The position numbers and the translations under genes are program-made. From Traorella massiliensis (GTDB taxonomy: Bacteria; Bacillota_I; Bacilli_A; Erysipelotrichales; Erysipelotrichaceae): a stretch of 64,000 nt of DNA. Position 1 is the first letter of the stretch, and every line of letters starts with the position of its first letter. Of the stretch, positions 16,594-25,263 are shown piece after piece. The notes below the pieces were generated by a model. It saw only the letters and a list, made by a program, of their open reading frames with translations. It was not told the DNA's origin and did not search any database. The stretch lies in the NCBI RefSeq assembly GCF_900104665.1, contig NZ_LT629969.1, positions 1,078,438 to 1,142,437 on the forward strand, written 5' to 3'.

Positions 16594-17815
16594 ATTGAGC
16601 AATAACATAATAATTTCTTTTACCACGTTTAATAACTGTCTTATTATCAAAAAGAGCTGCTTCTTTTGAAATGATTGCTTGTGGATCTTTAACTTTTTCA
16701 CCATTGACCTGAATAGATCCTTGTGAAATCCACTCTCTTGCTTCTCTTTTACTGCTGGCAATTTTAGCTTCTACTAAAACATCACATAATGTTTGCGCTT
16801 CAGCCACCGCAGATGATTCAAAAGTAGAAAGAGCATCTTTAATCTCATCCTCATTGAGATCCGTAATATTCCCTCTAAATAAAACTTCTGTAATACGTAA
16901 TGCTTTTTGTAATTCTTCCTCACCATGAAGGTCACGTACCACTTCAGCTGCCAATGCTTTTTGAGCCTCACGTTTATGTGGTTCACTCTTCATTTTCTCC
17001 TCTAAAGCTTCAATTTCTTCTTTAGAAAGGAAAGTTAATGTTTTTAAATAATCGATTACTTTACTATCTTCACTATTAACCAGGAACTGATACATTTCAT
17101 ATGGTGATGTCTTATCCCGATCTAGCCAGATTGCCTTACCTTCACTTTTCCCAAACTTTGTACCATCTGCTTTTGTTACCAGGGGCATTGTAAATGCATA
17201 AGCTTCTTTACCAAGCTTCTTACGAATCAATTCAATGCCCGCTGTCATATTTCCCCATTGATCCTGACCAGCTACCTGCATGATACAGTCTCTGCTTTCA
17301 TAAAGATGTAAAAAGTCAAGAGCTTGAATAATCATATAAGAGAATTCAGTATAGGTAATTCCTTCATCAAGTCTTCTTGAGACAATATCTTTATTCAGCA
17401 TATAGTTAATATTAAAGTGTTTACCATAATCTCTCAAAAAATCAATAAAATTGATATCCTTGCACCAATCAAAATTATTCACGACTTCAAATCCAAAAAC
17501 TTCTGATGCCTGTTTAGTTAGTTTTTCAATGTTATGGGCTACTTCTTCTTTCGATATCATAGCTCTTTCAGCAGTTGGTTTTGGATCACCAATCAAACCT
17601 GTAGCTCCTCCTACTAAAAGAATAGGATTATGTCCGGCTTTTTTTAATCTTTTTGATATTAAAAAAGAAGAATAATGGCCAATATGCAAACTATCCCCTG
17701 TAGGATCTGTTCCAATATAAAAAGTAATTTTTTCATTGTTTAAAAGATCTTTGATCTTTGGCGAGCTGCAGTCTTTAATGAGCCCTCGCCATTCTAATTC
17801 TTCATATAGATTCAT
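16592..17815 (-). CDS. tyrS: Tyrosyl-tRNA synthetase
   Basis: A 407-aa class I synthetase of the TyrRS-1 type. The HIGH-type motif is in DSLHIGHY, the KMSKS-type motif is KFGKS, and a C-terminal S4 domain (KREAREWISQGSIQVNG) follows. It charges tRNA-Tyr. A T-box leader precedes it and its terminator overlaps the stop codon, so it is a one-gene unit. Confidence 0.97.
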   Translation of the reverse strand: MNLYEELEWRGLIKDCSSPKIKDLLNNEKITFYIGTDPTGDSLHIGHYSSFLISKRLKKAGHNPILLVGGATGLIGDPKPTAERAMISKEEVAHNIEKLTKQASEVFGFEVVNNFDWCKDINFIDFLRDYGKHFNINYMLNKDIVSRRLDEGITYTEFSYMIIQALDFLHLYESRDCIMQVAGQDQWGNMTAGIELIRKKLGKEAYAFTMPLVTKADGTKFGKSEGKAIWLDRDKTSPYEMYQFLVNSEDSKVIDYLKTLTFLSKEEIEALEEKMKSEPHKREAQKALAAEVVRDLHGEEELQKALRITEVLFRGNITDLNEDEIKDALSTFESSAVAEAQTLCDVLVEAKIASSKREAREWISQGSIQVNGEKVKDPQAIISKEAALFDNKTVIKRGKRNYYVIAQ

Positions 17816-17840
17816 ACATTCATTCCCTCCTAAAATAAAA

Positions 17841-18048
17841 AAGCGTCATCCAAGGACGCTTTACGTGGTACCACCTTAGTTCACATCAACTGTGCACTCA
17901 TATCGTTAACGCCGATATACGTCTTATTCTCATAAGCAGCTCCAAGGTGTATTTCTATAGTCACATTATGATTTTCACCAGCCATCATATCTCTGAAAAG
18001 TGATCCTATAGCTCTTGTCTCTTCAACGCTATTTTGTTGTTTTACGAG
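17841..18048 (-). promoter_or_regulatory. T-box leader of tyrS
   Basis: On the minus strand the leader holds the conserved T-box core AAGGTGGTACCACG (17864-17877) and a terminator hairpin AAGCGTCC/GGATGACGCTT with a TTTTTT tail (17841-17862). Stem I carries GCTGGTGAAAATC and a downstream AAATACACC segment in which UAC (Tyr) is the likely specifier. Uncharged tRNA-Tyr would stabilise the antiterminator and switch tyrS on. The 5' part overlaps the end of the ccpA-like gene. Confidence 0.93.
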
Positions 18049-19021
18049 CAGTATAAATATAACTTAATTCAATTTCTTTGTCAATAACTTCATTTTCATC
18101 ATGAAGCATTTTTGTCATGACACGCATCGCCACAGCACCTAAATCATAATCAGGAATCTTATAAGATGAAATCTGCGGACGAGCCATAGAGTTATATTTA
18201 CTATCATAAACACATATAATTTCCATATCATCTGGTACAGAAATACCATTCTCATTAGCTGTATTCAATACAGCCATTGCCTGTGAATCACGATATGCCA
18301 AGACCATCTGATGAGAATGAGTCTTGAAATATTCTTTTAAATATAAATAAGAAGAACGATACTCCTTTGGAATTTCCACATACTGATCAAAAACCAAGCC
18401 TCTTTCTTCAAAAGCCTTCTTAACGCCACGTAAAAGCTGACGAATATAAGACGGATTTCTGCGGTCTTCAATCAAAGCAATATCCTCAATTCCCTTATCC
18501 AAATATTTAACTGTAGTTTCATATGCCAGATTTTCGTAATCGATAAATACTGAGCCAATCATCTCATCAGAAATTCTATTTCCAATGACAACGATTGGTA
18601 TCTGATAGCTATTCAGCGTTGCTAATTCATTCCGGTTTAATTTGTCATTAAAAATAATAACACCATCCGCTCTTGACTTAATAATATTGTCAATTACATC
18701 CTCCATTTGTGTAATACCTTCACTAACAGAATGTAAAACAATATTATATTTATAAATTTTAGCAACATCTAAAAGACCATTGATGACCTGTCCGGTCATA
18801 AAAATACTAGTTCCCGGTACAACTAAAGCAATCGTTGTCGTCTTTGATAAAGCCAAACCCTGAGCAATTGCATTTGGCTTATATCCTAATTTATTAATAG
18901 CTTCTTCAACTTTCAAACGTGTATCTTCACGTACTACATCACTTCCATTAATAACACGTGATACGGTAGCTAACGAAACATTGGCTTCTTTCGCAACATC
19001 ATAAATTGTAATTCTTTTCAT
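18029..19021 (-). CDS. ccpA: LacI-family regulator, CcpA-like
   Basis: A 330-aa LacI/GalR regulator with the N-terminal helix-turn-helix TIYDVAKEANVSLATVSRVING and hinge helix PNAIAQGLA, followed by a periplasmic-binding-like effector domain. Its place after ytxG-ytxH resembles the Bacillus ccpA locus, so a carbon catabolite regulator is likely, but the HPr contact residues were not checked. The start at 19021 has GGCAGGTG six bases before it; in-frame ATG codons at 19027 and 19057 are alternatives. Its 3' end also carries the tyrS promoter. Confidence 0.8.
   Translation of the reverse strand: MKRITIYDVAKEANVSLATVSRVINGSDVVREDTRLKVEEAINKLGYKPNAIAQGLALSKTTTIALVVPGTSIFMTGQVINGLLDVAKIYKYNIVLHSVSEGITQMEDVIDNIIKSRADGVIIFNDKLNRNELATLNSYQIPIVVIGNRISDEMIGSVFIDYENLAYETTVKYLDKGIEDIALIEDRRNPSYIRQLLRGVKKAFEERGLVFDQYVEIPKEYRSSYLYLKEYFKTHSHQMVLAYRDSQAMAVLNTANENGISVPDDMEIICVYDSKYNSMARPQISSYKIPDYDLGAVAMRVMTKMLHDENEVIDKEIELSYIYTARKTTK
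18056..18084 (-). promoter_or_regulatory. Sigma-A promoter of tyrS inside the ccpA-like gene
   Basis: TTGACA (18079-18084) and TATATT (18056-18061) on the minus strand are separated by exactly 17 bases. Transcription would start near 18048, at the 5' end of the T-box, within the last codons of the upstream gene. Confidence 0.75.
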
Positions 19022-19040
19022 CTTCATCACCTGCCCGTTA

Positions 19041-19580
19041 TTACTCTTCTTTATCATCTAAAATATTTTTCAGTCCTTCATAAGCACTCGTTGCTACATT
19101 TAAAATACCTTTTTTGGTCGCTTTGATTCCTTTTTGTACTTTCTCATCCTGAATGACTTCAACCACTTTATCACTCACTGTATCAATTGTTTTAGCTACT
19201 TTCTCATTCTCAAGAATCGTACCCACACCACTTTCTACACCAGCGTAGATTCTTTTAGACAATCCTACGACTGTCTCTTTACCACTCGCTAATTTTTCCT
19301 GTAATTCCGGATTATTTTTTATATCATTAATTACCTGAGATGTTTTATTAGCAAGCTGATTCATTTCTGAAATGAACTTATCTTTGATTTCCTGTGCTTT
19401 TTCAGAGTTTTTGTTTTCATCGTACCAGGCTTTGAACTTTTCAAAAGCTTTATTCATCTCTTCAATCACATCATCAATTATTTTTTTGATTTTAGAATCT
19501 TCATTATCATCATCCAAAGTAATGATCTTATATTTTAATTCTTCCTGAATTTTTTCAATATCTTTATTATTATTTTCCAT
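19041..19580 (-). CDS. YtxH-like coiled-coil protein
   Basis: A 179-aa, highly charged, mostly helical protein without a signal peptide or clear membrane segment. Repeated lysine/glutamate heptad-like stretches suggest coiled coil. Position between ytxG and the ccpA-like gene matches Bacillus ytxH, but YtxH proper has an N-terminal membrane helix that I do not see here. The start at 19580 follows AAAGGAG. Function is not known. Confidence 0.6.
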   Translation of the reverse strand: MENNNKDIEKIQEELKYKIITLDDDNEDSKIKKIIDDVIEEMNKAFEKFKAWYDENKNSEKAQEIKDKFISEMNQLANKTSQVINDIKNNPELQEKLASGKETVVGLSKRIYAGVESGVGTILENEKVAKTIDTVSDKVVEVIQDEKVQKGIKATKKGILNVATSAYEGLKNILDDKEE

Positions 19581-19590
19581 GTTTTCTCCT

Positions 19591-20004
19591 TTATTCACCT
19601 TCTGAAGGCTCTCTTTTTTCTGATGAATCTTTAAATTCATCAGTATCCATATCTACGACATCATTCGATTCCATAGCTGCTTCTTCTTTATGAAGGAAGT
19701 TTGCCAGCCACTCCTTCAAAGCGCTGATAGTCTGAAATAAACTTAAAGAAATACTTTTTAAAGATTCTTTTGTTAAATCATGAACATGATCGACACTTTT
19801 TGATATTTCACTCACTGTATGAAGCGGTACATCCAGCTTTCTCAGCTGGTGATTTGCTTCATCAAATGTTTTAGTGGCACTCTTTAGACAAATGATGAGA
19901 CTTCTCACCATCATAATTAAATAAACCAGCAAAACAACTCCAAGCATTGGCAAGATCTTCATGCAGATATAGCTCAATGTTTCAAAAAACTGTTCCAGTT
20001 GCAT
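19591..20004 (-). CDS. ytxG: DUF948 membrane protein, YtxG-like
   Basis: A 137-aa protein with one N-terminal membrane helix (MLGVVLLVYLIMMV) followed by a helical cytoplasmic region with heptad spacing, the DUF948 plan. Bacillus ytxG-ytxH follow murC as here. The last 40 residues are acidic. Role unknown, linked to general stress in Bacillus. Confidence 0.7.
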   Translation of the reverse strand: MQLEQFFETLSYICMKILPMLGVVLLVYLIMMVRSLIICLKSATKTFDEANHQLRKLDVPLHTVSEISKSVDHVHDLTKESLKSISLSLFQTISALKEWLANFLHKEEAAMESNDVVDMDTDEFKDSSEKREPSEGE

Positions 20005-20049
20005 ATTTTCACCTCATTATTATAAATATACCCTATTTTGTAAGCAATT

Positions 20050-21357
20050 TCAAGAGCAATGAAAACTTTTTACAAGATCTTTCCACTTATAGATGTCTTT
20101 CGAACTCATAAATAGATAGGTAACATTCTCTTCCTGACTTAAAATACGGGCATTTTCTTCAGTTTCATTCATGACCCTGCAACCGGGTATCAGCTTTGCT
20201 AAGTCATAGATATCAATATCGATTCCTTCTTCTTTTTTAGCATTTTCAGGAAAAGGACAAAGAATGACTTCATCCGCTTTCTGAAGACTTCGGGCAAATT
20301 CATCCATAAAAGCATAGATGCGTGAATAACGATCCGGTTTGAAAATAGCAACTAATTTTTTATCAGGAAATTTAATTCTTGCCGCTTCAATTGTAAGGGC
20401 AATGGCTGTTGGATGATGAGCATAATCATCAATATAAGTCTGTGTTCCTTTATTTTCGATGACAAAGCGTCTCTTAGCACCTTCAAATGTTGACATTTGC
20501 CGTTGAACAACATCAGCAGCAATATGTTCACAATAAGCTAATGCAATTACTGCCAGCGTATTCCAGCAAAGATGGATACCAACATAAGGCAAATCAAAAT
20601 GACCATAAAGTTTATGATGAATCATAACATCAAATGTCATACCATTTTCATCCTCACTAAAATTGATAGCTCTGACATCACAATTTTCCCCCATCCCATA
20701 AGTGAGTACAGGACGTTGAAAATCCATACTTTGTATATTTTGATCATCACCAAAGACAATCAGCTGTTTTTTTACTTGTTTTCCAAAATCGATAAAAGCA
20801 CTTTTATAGTCATCCAGATTACGATAATAGTCAATATGATCCAGATCCACACTTGTTATGATAGCATAATCAGGATGATAAGCCATAAAATGGCGCTGAT
20901 ATTCACATGATTCAAGCACAAAATAATGAGCATTTTTTTCCATATCGCCGCTGCCATCACCAATTAAAAAACCTGTAGGCTGAACAGCCATTAAGAGGTG
21001 AGCCATCATACTCGTTGTAGTTGTCTTACCATGCGTGCCTGCAATAGAAACAGAAGTATATTTCTCAACTAGTTTTCCTAAATATTCATGATAATAATAA
21101 ACTTCTGCATTTTTTAAAGACTTGGCTTTTTTTACTTCAACATTTGTGTCATCAAAAGCATTTCCAATGATAATCGTTTCGTTTTCATTAATATTGCTCT
21201 CATCAAATGAAGTAATTTTTATATTTCTTTCTTCTAAAGGTTTCTGCGTAAAAATGTATTTTTCAATATCGCTTCCTTTGACCTCTTCTCCCATATCATT
21301 AAGAATACATGCCAGTGAAGCCATGCCGCTTCCTTTAATTCCTATAAAATGTACCAC
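20050..21357 (-). CDS. murC: UDP-N-acetylmuramate--L-alanine ligase
   Basis: A 435-aa Mur ligase joining L-Ala to UDP-MurNAc in peptidoglycan synthesis. The UDP-binding HFIGIKGSGMASLA start, the ATP loop GTHGKTTTTSM and the C-terminal HHPTAI segment are all present. The start is GTG with AAGGAG upstream. It follows the SPIYG-motif protein by 14 bases. Confidence 0.95.
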   Translation of the reverse strand: MVHFIGIKGSGMASLACILNDMGEEVKGSDIEKYIFTQKPLEERNIKITSFDESNINENETIIIGNAFDDTNVEVKKAKSLKNAEVYYYHEYLGKLVEKYTSVSIAGTHGKTTTTSMMAHLLMAVQPTGFLIGDGSGDMEKNAHYFVLESCEYQRHFMAYHPDYAIITSVDLDHIDYYRNLDDYKSAFIDFGKQVKKQLIVFGDDQNIQSMDFQRPVLTYGMGENCDVRAINFSEDENGMTFDVMIHHKLYGHFDLPYVGIHLCWNTLAVIALAYCEHIAADVVQRQMSTFEGAKRRFVIENKGTQTYIDDYAHHPTAIALTIEAARIKFPDKKLVAIFKPDRYSRIYAFMDEFARSLQKADEVILCPFPENAKKEEGIDIDIYDLAKLIPGCRVMNETEENARILSQEENVTYLFMSSKDIYKWKDLVKSFHCS

Positions 21358-21371
21358 AGTGCTCCTTCTTT

Positions 21372-22007
21372 CTATTCCTTGATTGACTGATCGTCTCCAA
21401 ACAGCGAAAACTGTACACAGTCATCGCTTTCTTCCTCACCCGAAATTAATTCCTCCAAAGGAATATCATCTTTCCAGTCATCTTCCTCGATCACAGGCAT
21501 TTCTGTCTGTTTGTTTTCTTTAATTTTCGCAATAGCTTCCTGCTCATGAATACTGAGTTCCGCTTGTCCATAAATAGGCGAGATCACCGTTCCAAGACCA
21601 TCCTTTTTCTTCATCATTGGTGATGATGGAGCTAATGATTCAACTTTTTTTTCTTCCCCTTCACCAAACATTGGAGAGATTACTGAATTGATCTCAATAT
21701 CCTTTTCTTTTCGTTCATTTGATGTTCTTTCAGAACGTTTTGTTTTCACCTCAGCTGGTTTTTCTTTTTTAGGTTCATCTTTTAATTGAATATTGAATTC
21801 CGTTCGTAATAAAACCTCTTCTTTTTTTTCCTTTGCTACAGGTTCTTCTTGCTTTTCTACAGTTTTATGTACATTCGTTTTTTTCGACGGTTCAGAAAGA
21901 ATATCTTCAAAATCATCTACTTTTGTGAAATCGATTTGTTCGAGCTTATCTTCCTCAACTACGACATCTTCTTCATCAAACAATAAATTTTTCAACCATT
22001 CAAACAT
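21372..22007 (-). CDS. Low-complexity charged protein with ISP(I/M)(Y/F)G motifs
   Basis: A 211-aa protein rich in Glu and Lys, largely disordered in appearance. It has an amphipathic N-terminus (MFEWLKNLLF), two copies of a short motif (NSVISPMFGEG around residue 110 and GTVISPIYGQA around 140) and a hydrophobic tip CVQFSLFGDD near the end. These look like peptide docking sites in a flexible chain. No enzyme domain is visible. It lies between a thioredoxin and murC with a strong AAGGAGG ribosome site, suggesting an envelope or division scaffold role, which is inference only. Confidence 0.6.
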   Translation of the reverse strand: MFEWLKNLLFDEEDVVVEEDKLEQIDFTKVDDFEDILSEPSKKTNVHKTVEKQEEPVAKEKKEEVLLRTEFNIQLKDEPKKEKPAEVKTKRSERTSNERKEKDIEINSVISPMFGEGEEKKVESLAPSSPMMKKKDGLGTVISPIYGQAELSIHEQEAIAKIKENKQTEMPVIEEDDWKDDIPLEELISGEEESDDCVQFSLFGDDQSIKE

Positions 22008-22043
22008 TTTTTAAAACCTCCTTATTGCCATATCTAACATGAA

Positions 22044-22379
22044 CTATTTTTCAAGCATTGAACTTAAAAAATCATCGATTTGTTCCTTTGTTTTTCTTAG
22101 CTTACTGACAAATCGGCCGATTTCTTTTCCTTGCTTATAAACAACAAAAGAAGGAATTCCCATGATTTCATGATCTATACATAAATCAATATATGCATCT
22201 CTATCAACATATACAAAAATAAACTGAGAATACTTCTCGATCAATTCAGGAAGAAACGGTTTGATATAAACACAATCCGGACACCATTCAGCGCTAAAAA
22301 CAAATACCGTGGTCTTATTTTCCTGAGTCAGTTCATAAAACTGCTCTTCGTTTTCTAAAACATTCATCCATTCTTTCAT
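22044..22379 (-). CDS. Thioredoxin-like protein, YtpP type
   Basis: A 111-aa thioredoxin fold with the redox motif WCPDC at residues 32-36 and the cis-Pro segment GIPSF. It lacks a signal peptide and so acts in the cytoplasm. Bacillus ytpP lies in the same neighbourhood as ytxG and murC. Substrate unknown. Confidence 0.85.
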   Translation of the reverse strand: MKEWMNVLENEEQFYELTQENKTTVFVFSAEWCPDCVYIKPFLPELIEKYSQFIFVYVDRDAYIDLCIDHEIMGIPSFVVYKQGKEIGRFVSKLRKTKEQIDDFLSSMLEK

Positions 22380-22389
22380 AATGACTCCT

Positions 22390-23055
22390 TTACTCTTCTT
22401 GTTGATCTATCAGTTCTGACAATGAACCGCTATCCGGTAATTCCTGATTGAATTCTTCAAGATCGCTCATAACTGATTCTGAGGAACTCCTTAAAGAATA
22501 CTGTGCAATTACTTCATTTGAATCATATTGTAATGATTTCGCAATGATAAACATTGAACGAATTAATGGCTGAATCTGTACAGCTTTCAAAATAGCCGTA
22601 AAATTTACATATTCCATATCTAAAAGCAACAAGTAACTTCCATCATCAAGTTGTGTGATCTGACATTTATATTCATGATATCGATCATCACTCCCCCTAA
22701 AAGTTCCCCCTGCTTCATAAAATAAAGCTGTTTCTCCATTTTCAACCGTTTCTTCTAATACCTTGACAGTATCCATCTGATAATAATCATGTATAACAAC
22801 CTCATTAGGATTAAAATTCATTATGAATTTTACGCCATCCTTCATAAAAAGTGAACTCAGCGGATTTGATTGTATACGGCCAACATCTTTAGGAAGATAA
22901 TATGAATAAAGAGGCTTATTCATGGTAGTGTATGCTACAGGATCTTGATCGGAAAGCTCGTTAAGCTCACTTGTCAGCTCGTTTTTTAAATCTGTTTCAT
23001 TGACCTGACAGCCACATAACAGCAGTGTCAGCATAAGACATGCCACCTTTTTCAT
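22390..23055 (-). CDS. Predicted lipoprotein, unknown function
   Basis: A 221-aa protein with a lipoprotein signal peptide ending in LLCGC. The mature region is acidic and shows no motif I know. It lies between trmB and the thioredoxin gene in the pepV operon with an AAAGGATG ribosome site. Confidence 0.72.
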   Translation of the reverse strand: MKKVACLMLTLLLCGCQVNETDLKNELTSELNELSDQDPVAYTTMNKPLYSYYLPKDVGRIQSNPLSSLFMKDGVKFIMNFNPNEVVIHDYYQMDTVKVLEETVENGETALFYEAGGTFRGSDDRYHEYKCQITQLDDGSYLLLLDMEYVNFTAILKAVQIQPLIRSMFIIAKSLQYDSNEVIAQYSLRSSSESVMSDLEEFNQELPDSGSLSELIDQQEE

Positions 23056-23073
23056 ATTTCACATCCTTTCTGT

Positions 23074-23703
23074 TTATTTATGCCAGATTCCTCTGTAAAT
23101 CGGATGATTCTGATTCATGAATTTTAATTCATATTCAGTAATCGCATCTTCAGGATGATCCTCCTTACGAAAATCTAAATAAACTTCTTCTAAATGAAAA
23201 TTGCAGTTTTGAAATTCAATAAGTGAAAATTCAAAAAGTTTTGTGTTATCTGTTTTCATGATCACTTTTCCTTGATCACTCAGCAATTTACGATACACCT
23301 CTAAAAATGTTCGATAAGTTAATCGACGCTTTGTATTTCTTTTCTTAGGCCAGGGATCAGAAAAATTCAGATGGATCACATCCAATTCTCCCTCTTCAAA
23401 CCATTCATTCAAATCTTTTGCATCCTGGCAGATAAAAACACGATTATTTTGAAATTTTCCTTCGGCCTTTTTCAAAGCTAAGGCTGCAATACTGGTATTT
23501 CTTTCCAACCCGATCCAGCCTTCATCTGGATATTGCTCGCTCATTGAAAGCCAGTAATCACCTTTTCCAGAGCCAATTTCAAGATGTAATGTTTGAACAT
23601 GCAGCTTTTCCTTCCATTTTCCTTTATATTCTTGTGGATCAGAAATGTAAGAAGGCTGCAAAGGCAGATAATCTTTTGCCCATGGCAGATTTCTAACACG
23701 CAT
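23074..23703 (-). CDS. trmB: tRNA (guanine-N7)-methyltransferase
   Basis: A 209-aa TrmB enzyme that methylates G46 of tRNAs. The SAM loop EIGSGKGDYW, the NFSDPWPKKR motif and the C-terminal TEYELKF segment are intact. It begins one base after the pepV stop codon. Confidence 0.94.
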   Translation of the reverse strand: MRVRNLPWAKDYLPLQPSYISDPQEYKGKWKEKLHVQTLHLEIGSGKGDYWLSMSEQYPDEGWIGLERNTSIAALALKKAEGKFQNNRVFICQDAKDLNEWFEEGELDVIHLNFSDPWPKKRNTKRRLTYRTFLEVYRKLLSDQGKVIMKTDNTKLFEFSLIEFQNCNFHLEEVYLDFRKEDHPEDAITEYELKFMNQNHPIYRGIWHK

Positions 23704-23704
23704 A

Positions 23705-25081
23705 TTATTTACCCAAAACCTCTAATGCCGCAGCATAGATAGCAATACTTGTCATCATTTCTTCTATGTTGATAGCTTCATCAGCCTGATGCGGACCGCC
23801 AATTGTTAAAGAGGTTTCCACAGGACGTGGGAATTCCGGGCCAAAGGCAACACAGTTTGGCAATTTGCGGGCATAAGTTCCACCACCCATCGTCATTGCC
23901 GGTGTGAAATCATCATTAGAGTATTCTTTATAAACACTCATCAGCTTTTGAATAAAATCACTATTTGGATTTAAGAACAAAGGCTTACTGTCTGATAAAC
24001 ATTCAACACTTCCTTCAAGTCCAGCTTCTTTTAAAGCTTTTTTCATTCCTGAGATGATCGCTTCACAAGTTATATCATTTGGATATCGAATATCCAATGT
24101 AACTGAGATCTCATTTTCATCAATACGAATAATACCTGCATTGCAAGTTAAAGGCCCCATATAAGCACCTTCAATACCAATTTGAGTCTTATAACCACGA
24201 ACATCCATCAGCATCTGTGATAAACGTATCAGTTTTTCATCCTTATAAACACATCCGACAAAATTCAATAGATGTAGACCAGCATTCACTCCTAACCAAG
24301 GAGTAGAGGCATGTGCAGAAACACCCTCCACATGTATTTTAGTCATTTGATTTTCTTCAATAGATCCGCTTAGTCCATTTGATTTTAAATAAAAATCAAA
24401 TTCCTTTTCATAATTAAAATTATTTACATGAGCATCAGCTTTTCCAATGACAACATTCATCCGTTCACCACCACTCATCTTTTGGATTGGTGTATCGTTT
24501 TTAAATTTCAATTCAAGGCTCATGATACCTTTTTCACCATAGATAACTGGAAAAGACGCATCTGGAGTAAAAGATAATGATGGAAGTTTTTCATGCTTAC
24601 AGTAATATTCCATGCATTGCATGCCGCTTTCTTCATCACATCCACAAATTAATTGTATTTTCTTATTCAGCTTTATCCCATTATCTTTTAAAATACGCAT
24701 CGCCGTCAACCCGGCAATCAGCGGTCCCTTATCATCCAAGACCCCTCTGCCGAACATAAAACCCTCTACTTCTTCGCAGCCCAAAGGATCACGTGTCCAG
24801 CCATCACCGATTGGTACGATATCCAGATGTGCCAAAATACCAATAGATTCATCCTGATCTCCATATTCGATCACACAGGCATAGCCATCGATATCTTTTA
24901 CATGGAAACCAGCCTTTTGACCGATTTCCATCATTTTATCTAAAGCAGCTCGACAGGCCTTTCCAAAAGGAGCCTTTTCAGATTTGGTAGAATCATCACG
25001 CAATGAAGCAATGCTGACGATTTCTTTTAAGTCTTCTTTAAACTGCTTCTCATATTTTTTAGCTTCTAATTTAAAGTCCAT
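23705..25081 (-). CDS. pepV: M20 family dipeptidase, PepV
   Basis: A 458-aa zinc peptidase of the PepV/Sapep group that cleaves dipeptides. Metal ligands appear in AHLDIVPIGDGW, GVLDDKGP and CDEESG, and the late TMGGGTYA/GPHQADE segments are typical. It starts the unit pepV-trmB-lipoprotein-thioredoxin-murC-ytxG-ytxH-ccpA, which has no terminator between genes that I can see. Confidence 0.92.
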   Translation of the reverse strand: MDFKLEAKKYEKQFKEDLKEIVSIASLRDDSTKSEKAPFGKACRAALDKMMEIGQKAGFHVKDIDGYACVIEYGDQDESIGILAHLDIVPIGDGWTRDPLGCEEVEGFMFGRGVLDDKGPLIAGLTAMRILKDNGIKLNKKIQLICGCDEESGMQCMEYYCKHEKLPSLSFTPDASFPVIYGEKGIMSLELKFKNDTPIQKMSGGERMNVVIGKADAHVNNFNYEKEFDFYLKSNGLSGSIEENQMTKIHVEGVSAHASTPWLGVNAGLHLLNFVGCVYKDEKLIRLSQMLMDVRGYKTQIGIEGAYMGPLTCNAGIIRIDENEISVTLDIRYPNDITCEAIISGMKKALKEAGLEGSVECLSDSKPLFLNPNSDFIQKLMSVYKEYSNDDFTPAMTMGGGTYARKLPNCVAFGPEFPRPVETSLTIGGPHQADEAINIEEMMTSIAIYAAALEVLGK

Positions 25082-25177
25082 ATTAACACCTCGTTACTAT
25101 TCTATCACATTTTCATATGTTTTCATAACTTTTTCAGCTTTCAAATTTGTTATTTTATGTGTTTTTTTAGGTTATAA

Positions 25178-25219
25178 AAGGAGCATTGATTTTTATCGGT
25201 AAATACATCAATGCTCCAT
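25178..25219 (-). terminator. Intrinsic terminator after ftsK/spoIIIE
   Basis: GGAGCATTGAT and ATCAATGCTCC form an eleven-pair stem with a 16-base loop followed by TTTTAT on the minus strand, 45 bases after the ftsK stop codon. Confidence 0.7.
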
Positions 25220-25263
25220 ATTGATCATGATCCTATTTTTATATCAAAAAATACGTTTAATTC

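Noticed and set aside
20572..20910. Plus-strand 112-codon frame inside murC
   Set aside because: It is fully covered by murC with intact motifs on the other strand; no ribosome site or promoter is seen.
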